Positions 60,767-64,000 of a stretch of 64,000 bases of DNA are shown here, in pieces. The notes beneath the pieces were generated by a model, which searched no databases, was not told the origin of the DNA, and saw only the letters and a program-made list of their open reading frames with translations. Each line of letters opens with the position of its first letter. Position 1 is the first letter of the stretch. Location: positions 1 through 64,000 of the forward strand of contig JBGAGG010000008.1 of the NCBI GenBank assembly GCA_044226845.1, read 5' to 3'. Both the position numbers and the translations under genes were made by a program. Origin of the DNA: JAFDZO01 sp044226845. GTDB lineage: Bacteria; Bacteroidota; Ignavibacteria; Tepidaquicellales; Tepidaquicellaceae.

Positions 60767-62231
60767 TTTGTTTAGGAGGTTTTTTAATCCCCCGCAGACT
60801 TTTAATATCTTTTAATGTAACTATCTTGAAAGCAAAAATTAAAACAAAAAATAATACGAGATAAACAAATTTGAAATACCACTCATGCAAAACAGTACCT
60901 GCGGTAAACGAATAAATTGCAAACGCTGCTATAGTAGAAAATGCAATAAGATAAATTTTACTGAACTCGTAATCTATTTTATAAAATTTGCTGGATGTAA
61001 TATAGATGCCGACCATCATTGCAAAATAACTTACAAGTGTTGCATAAGCTGCTCCGGTCATTCCGAATTTTGGAATAAGGGCAAAGTTTACGGCAACGTT
61101 CACAGCCGCGCCGATGCCCGTAATAAGAGGAAGATATTTTGTTTTCTTCTCAATATAAATTCCTGCCATGAGGTTTACATAGATTCCGTACATGAGATAT
61201 CCGGCAAGAACAATGGGAACAATACCGATACCCGACCAGTAGCTTTTGCCGATGAGATAACCTCTGAACGGCATAGGGATTTTAATTATGTTTTCCAGAT
61301 AGAAGCTAAGGAATAAAAATATGACACACATTGCGAAAATGAACAAAGTCATTATCTTAGAGAAAATCTGTTTTGCATTTGCTTCTTTAGCAGTCTGCAA
61401 AAAGAAAGGCCGCCATGCAAATTCGTAAATGGAAACAAAGAGCATCATTAAAATTCCCAGACGGTAATTTGCCTGATATATACCGACTGTAGTATCATCG
61501 GTAAGATAAGTTAAAATCGGTCTGTCGATTACCTGCACAAAACTCGCTCCGATACCGGCAGGAATAATAGGCAGTGAAAATCTTAACATCTCTTTGTACA
61601 GCTCTTTATTAAAAGTGAAGGAGACGTTTTTTAGAATAAGAGGAATAAAAATTAAGAATGTAACTCCGGATGCAACGGCATTGCTGATGAAGACAGCTTC
61701 AGTTCCCCATTTGAGAACGAAGATAAGTATAATGTTTAGACCTATATTAATTGAAATGCTGATAACTTTCAGCAGACCGAATTGTTTTGCCCTGCGGTGC
61801 AATCTTAAATAAGCAAAGGGAATAAGAACTACTGCATCAAAAAATAAAATAAGAGATGCATATCTTAATAGCGGCGCATGCGCAGCATCAAGCTGAAATA
61901 CAGGGGCAATAGTATAAGGCAGAAAAAATATTATTGAACTGAGTATTAAAGAATTTATAAACACTGAAAAGAACGGAAGCGAAAAGTTTTCTTTCTTGCT
62001 GCCTATTTCAAGGGATGAAGCAAATTTAAAATAGCCTGACTCAAACCCTATAGAGAAAAAAACATTTAATATGGCAATGTAAGCGAAAAGATTTGATATG
62101 ATACCGTACTCTGAAGGCGGGAACTGATTTGTATAAAGCGGGACTAAAATGAAAGCAAGAAATCTCTGAATGACCGTGCTTGTTCCGTAAATGAGCGTAT
62201 CTTTTGATAACGATTTAATCTTGTCTCGCAT
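60747..62231 (-). CDS. Oligosaccharide flippase, Wzx/MATE-like
   Basis: Polytopic membrane protein of 494 aa with 12-14 predicted helices, in the polysaccharide biosynthesis/Wzx branch of the MOP superfamily. It starts SKDTLIYGTSTVIQRFLAFILVPLYT and has PSEYGIISNLFAY, typical for this group. It should flip lipid-linked oligosaccharides across the inner membrane. No glycosyltransferase gene lies beside it in this window. It is followed by xerC, with overlapping ends. Confidence 0.88.
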   Translation of the reverse strand: MRDKIKSLSKDTLIYGTSTVIQRFLAFILVPLYTNQFPPSEYGIISNLFAYIAILNVFFSIGFESGYFKFASSLEIGSKKENFSLPFFSVFINSLILSSIIFFLPYTIAPVFQLDAAHAPLLRYASLILFFDAVVLIPFAYLRLHRRAKQFGLLKVISISINIGLNIILIFVLKWGTEAVFISNAVASGVTFLIFIPLILKNVSFTFNKELYKEMLRFSLPIIPAGIGASFVQVIDRPILTYLTDDTTVGIYQANYRLGILMMLFVSIYEFAWRPFFLQTAKEANAKQIFSKIMTLFIFAMCVIFLFLSFYLENIIKIPMPFRGYLIGKSYWSGIGIVPIVLAGYLMYGIYVNLMAGIYIEKKTKYLPLITGIGAAVNVAVNFALIPKFGMTGAAYATLVSYFAMMVGIYITSSKFYKIDYEFSKIYLIAFSTIAAFAIYSFTAGTVLHEWYFKFVYLVLFFVLIFAFKIVTLKDIKSLRGIKKPPKQIVPDEL

Positions 62232-62295
62232 TGTGAGATAAAATACTCAATTACAAAATTTTATGAAATGATAATAAGATTTTGGAATAAAACAA

Positions 62296-62328
62296 AAAAG
62301 CCGTCCGGACAAAGTCGGGACGGCTTTT
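62296..62328 (-). terminator. Terminator of the three-gene secreted family
   Basis: AAAAGCCGTCC and GGACGGCTTTT arms with a GGACAAAGTC-type loop; TTTTTTGTTTT follows on the minus strand. It lies 22 bases past the stop at 62350. Confidence 0.9.
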
Positions 62329-62349
62329 AAAAAAATAAGCTGAGTTAAA

Positions 62350-62763
62350 TTACTTCCTGATGATTTCAATAAGAGCAGAAGCTACTGTTCTGTCTTTGCT
62401 GTCAAGAAGAAATACTCTGTAAATTCCCGGCTTATCAAAGCTAAGGTCATCACTTGCGAAGTAAATATACTTCATATCAGGGCTGACTGTGTAAGGGAAT
62501 TTTTTATAGTAATCAAATTTGTTAGTAGAATTGTTGAATTTATCGAACTGAATGTTACAGTCAGATAAGCCTAAAGCATAATCGCATTTTACCATAACAG
62601 TTAAATAGCCTGTTGTGAATCTGTCGCTGATATCGATCTCACCTGATGAGCCGTAGCTTGAGCAGAAATACATTACAGGACCATTTTGAGCAAATGATTT
62701 CTGGCTGGCACCGAATAAGATTACGATAGCCACCATGCAGAAAAATAGTTTAAGTTTTGACAT
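62350..62763 (-). CDS. Small secreted protein of unknown family (paralogue 3)
   Basis: Secreted 137-residue protein with signal SKLKLFFCMVAIVILFGASQKSFAQ. The mature part repeats the pattern of the two genes upstream: YFCSSYGSSGEIDISDRFTTGYLTVMVKCD, a Tyr-Ile-Tyr-Phe beta strand, and KPGIYRVFLLDSKDRTVASALIEI. It lacks the Glu-Asp after the first Cys that the other two have. It is probably an all-beta periplasmic or surface protein. I recognise no named family. It is last of three tandem genes before a terminator. Confidence 0.65.
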   Translation of the reverse strand: MSKLKLFFCMVAIVILFGASQKSFAQNGPVMYFCSSYGSSGEIDISDRFTTGYLTVMVKCDYALGLSDCNIQFDKFNNSTNKFDYYKKFPYTVSPDMKYIYFASDDLSFDKPGIYRVFLLDSKDRTVASALIEIIRK

Positions 62764-62835
62764 TTATTACCTTTCGTTTTGGTTTATGAAAAAAATTTTA
62801 TTTATTAAATTCAATTGTATGAAAAAAGTTCCGAA

Positions 62836-63261
62836 TTATTTTGAAATAATTTCTACTTCGCCGCTGCAAAATGGAATTCCTTTAAGATCTTTCAAAGTAA
62901 CTCTATAAATTCCGGGTGAAGTGAATTTCAAGTTTGATTTATCCTGAAAATATGCATAGTTCCAGTCTGCACCAATATCAAACGGAACCGTAGCAATTAC
63001 TTTTTCGGAAATCGTATTTCCATTTTTATCGGCAATTTGAGTAATCAGCAGCTCGACTTTTTCTGTTCCGAAAGGTTTATCGGTTCGGACCATAACAGTC
63101 AGCCAGCCGGTTGTAAATCTATCGCTGACGCCGATTTCTTTTGCATCTTTGTAGTCTTCGCAAAAATATAAACTGCCTCCGCTTTGCGAATAAGTTTTAC
63201 CGGTAGCACAGAAGAAAACCACTACTGCACAAAGTAAGAAATATATTTTTGCTTTAGACAT
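62836..63261 (-). CDS. Small secreted protein of unknown family (paralogue 2)
   Basis: 141 aa, signal SKAKIYFLLCAVVVFFCATGKTYSQ, mature part SLYFCEDYKDAKEIGVSDRFTTGWLTVMVRTDKPFG ... WNYAYFQDKSNLKFTSPGIYRVTLKDLKGIPFCSGEVEII. Two Cys (in YFCED and PFCSG) could form a disulfide. Same layout as paralogue 1, minus its lipid anchor and linker. Ten bases after paralogue 1. Confidence 0.68.
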   Translation of the reverse strand: MSKAKIYFLLCAVVVFFCATGKTYSQSGGSLYFCEDYKDAKEIGVSDRFTTGWLTVMVRTDKPFGTEKVELLITQIADKNGNTISEKVIATVPFDIGADWNYAYFQDKSNLKFTSPGIYRVTLKDLKGIPFCSGEVEIISK

Positions 63262-63271
63262 GGCGTTAAAA

Positions 63272-63805
63272 TTATTTTGTTACTTCAACTTCACCGCTGC
63301 AGATAGGTGTTCCGTCAACTTTTTGCATGGTAACTTTATAAGTACCGGGTGAAGAGAATTTTAATCTGGATTTATCCTGAAAGTATGTATAATCCCAGTC
63401 TGCTTGTACATCGAAAGGAACTGTATCAACTATTTTTTCACTGATTTTATCACCGTTAGCATCTTTGATTTTTGTCATTCTGAGCTCAACTTTACCGACA
63501 CCTAATGGTTTTTCAGTTCTGACCATAACAGTTAACCAGCCGGTTGTGAATCTGTCGCTAACACCAACTTCTTTACCATTTTTATAGTCTTCACAGAAGT
63601 AAAGCTTGCTGCCTGCTGTTTCTTCTTTTCCTGAAGACTCTTTCTTTGTGTCTTCTTTTGTAGTTTCTTTAGTGGTTTCTTCTTTTTTCTCAGTCTTTTC
63701 TTTTTCTTTGTCAGCCATTTCTTTCACTTTACTGCAAGCCGTCAATAAAGTAAAGCTTACTACAATTGCCAGTATAAATTTCAAATTGTAAAAGGTGTTT
63801 TTCAT
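63272..63805 (-). CDS. Lipoprotein of unknown family (paralogue 1)
   Basis: 177-residue lipoprotein with lipobox LTAC (Cys24), a Lys/Glu/Thr-rich linker of ~40 residues (KEKTEKKEETTKETTKEDTK), and the shared domain: LYFCEDYKNGKEVGVSDRFTTGWLTVMVRTEKPLG ... WDYTYFQDKSRLKFSSPGTYKVTMQKVDGTPICSGEVEV. The linker would raise the domain from the membrane. It is the first of three tandem paralogues; the ~80 bases to nadC upstream hold their promoter. Confidence 0.68.
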   Translation of the reverse strand: MKNTFYNLKFILAIVVSFTLLTACSKVKEMADKEKEKTEKKEETTKETTKEDTKKESSGKEETAGSKLYFCEDYKNGKEVGVSDRFTTGWLTVMVRTEKPLGVGKVELRMTKIKDANGDKISEKIVDTVPFDVQADWDYTYFQDKSRLKFSSPGTYKVTMQKVDGTPICSGEVEVTK

Positions 63806-63888
63806 ATGTGAAATTTTTAGGTTAATATTGGTTTAAAATACGCTTATATAGGCTGATTTTCAAGTTATAATGAGAATAATTGGAAATC

Positions 63889-64000
63889 CTAATTTATAAA
63901 GTCTAATGATATATCCAGTGATTTAGCCGAATGGGTTAAAGCTCCTATAGAAATAAAATCAATACCTTTGATTTTAGTATAGCGTGAAATTGTATCCATA
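63889..64000 (-). CDS. nadC: Nicotinate-nucleotide pyrophosphorylase, C-terminal end (partial)
   Basis: The last 36 codons before TAG (63891-63889) read MDTISRYTKIKGIDFISIGALTHSAKSLDISLDFIN. GxDFISIGALTHS-x-DIS is the typical end of NadC, the quinolinate phosphoribosyltransferase of NAD synthesis. The gene continues beyond the window's right edge. Confidence 0.8.
   Translation of the reverse strand, partial: MDTISRYTKIKGIDFISIGALTHSAKSLDISLDFIN

Noticed and set aside
60885..61316. Open frame of 143 codons on the + strand
   Set aside because: Lies wholly antisense to the flippase; Cys/Lys-rich composition with no family features.

Overview
The window looks like chromosomal DNA of a free-living bacterium of the Bacteroidota/Ignavibacteriota (FCB) group, most like Ignavibacteria. 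Eight secreted proteins end in a type IX secretion (T9SS) sorting domain with the motif QNYPNPFNP or a close variant. The DNA is AT-rich, Shine-Dalgarno sequences in front of genes are weak, and TonB, secreted beta-propeller and Wzx-type proteins are present. This placement is inference; no rRNA or tRNA gene was seen.

Layout. 0-8.3 kb (+): a membrane-fused GH2-like protein cut by the window start, smc split by a frameshift, an M42 peptidase, an MtnX-like HAD phosphatase and an isoprenylcysteine-methyltransferase-like protein. 8.3-15.2 kb: a Bacteroidota-type hypothetical, a minus-strand dehydrogenase operon (SDR, epimerase, aldehyde dehydrogenase), a gene broken by an in-frame stop, and anmK. 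15.4-18.1 kb (+): a STAS / HATPase / PP2C partner-switching module. 18.2-22.6 kb (-): rpsR, then prfB (with a programmed +1 frameshift), a lolC/E-like permease and menG/ubiE, plus an AtuA-like/ICMT pair. 22.7-27.6 kb (+): three tandem YCF48/BNR-type T9SS proteins whose intergenic regions are also duplicated. 27.7-32.5 kb (-): a TonB / small membrane protein / PstS-like lipoprotein / TPR operon and a second tonB. 32.7-37.1 kb: EthD, an L,D-transpeptidase, and small genes that include two paralogous Cys/His microproteins flanking a stand-alone LuxR-type HTH protein. 37.1-42.8 kb: aldo/keto reductase, ComB-like phosphatase, pstSCAB. 43-54.9 kb: a serine hydrolase, then five T9SS-exported proteins (two M1 peptidases, SBBP propeller, choice-of-anchor B, large YCF48 protein). 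55.1-58.9 kb (-): a histidine ammonia-lyase-like / BrkB / PP2C operon. 58.9-59.9 kb: a non-coding array of about 255 bp units built from palindromes. 59.9-64 kb (-): Xer recombinase, Wzx-like flippase, three tandem paralogous small secreted proteins of unknown family, and the 3' end of nadC.

The genes describe a cell that exports many repeat-rich proteins through T9SS, imports nutrients through TonB and a high-affinity phosphate system, and uses RsbU-type phosphatases for signalling. The least explained pieces are the GH2-like/membrane fusion that seems to lack its nucleophile, the Cys/His microprotein pair, the TonB/PstS-like operon, the three-gene secreted family at the right end, and the repeat array next to xer. 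Short hairpins with CCTGACAGG-type or CCCTCTCC-type arms recur between genes, many of them in terminator position.
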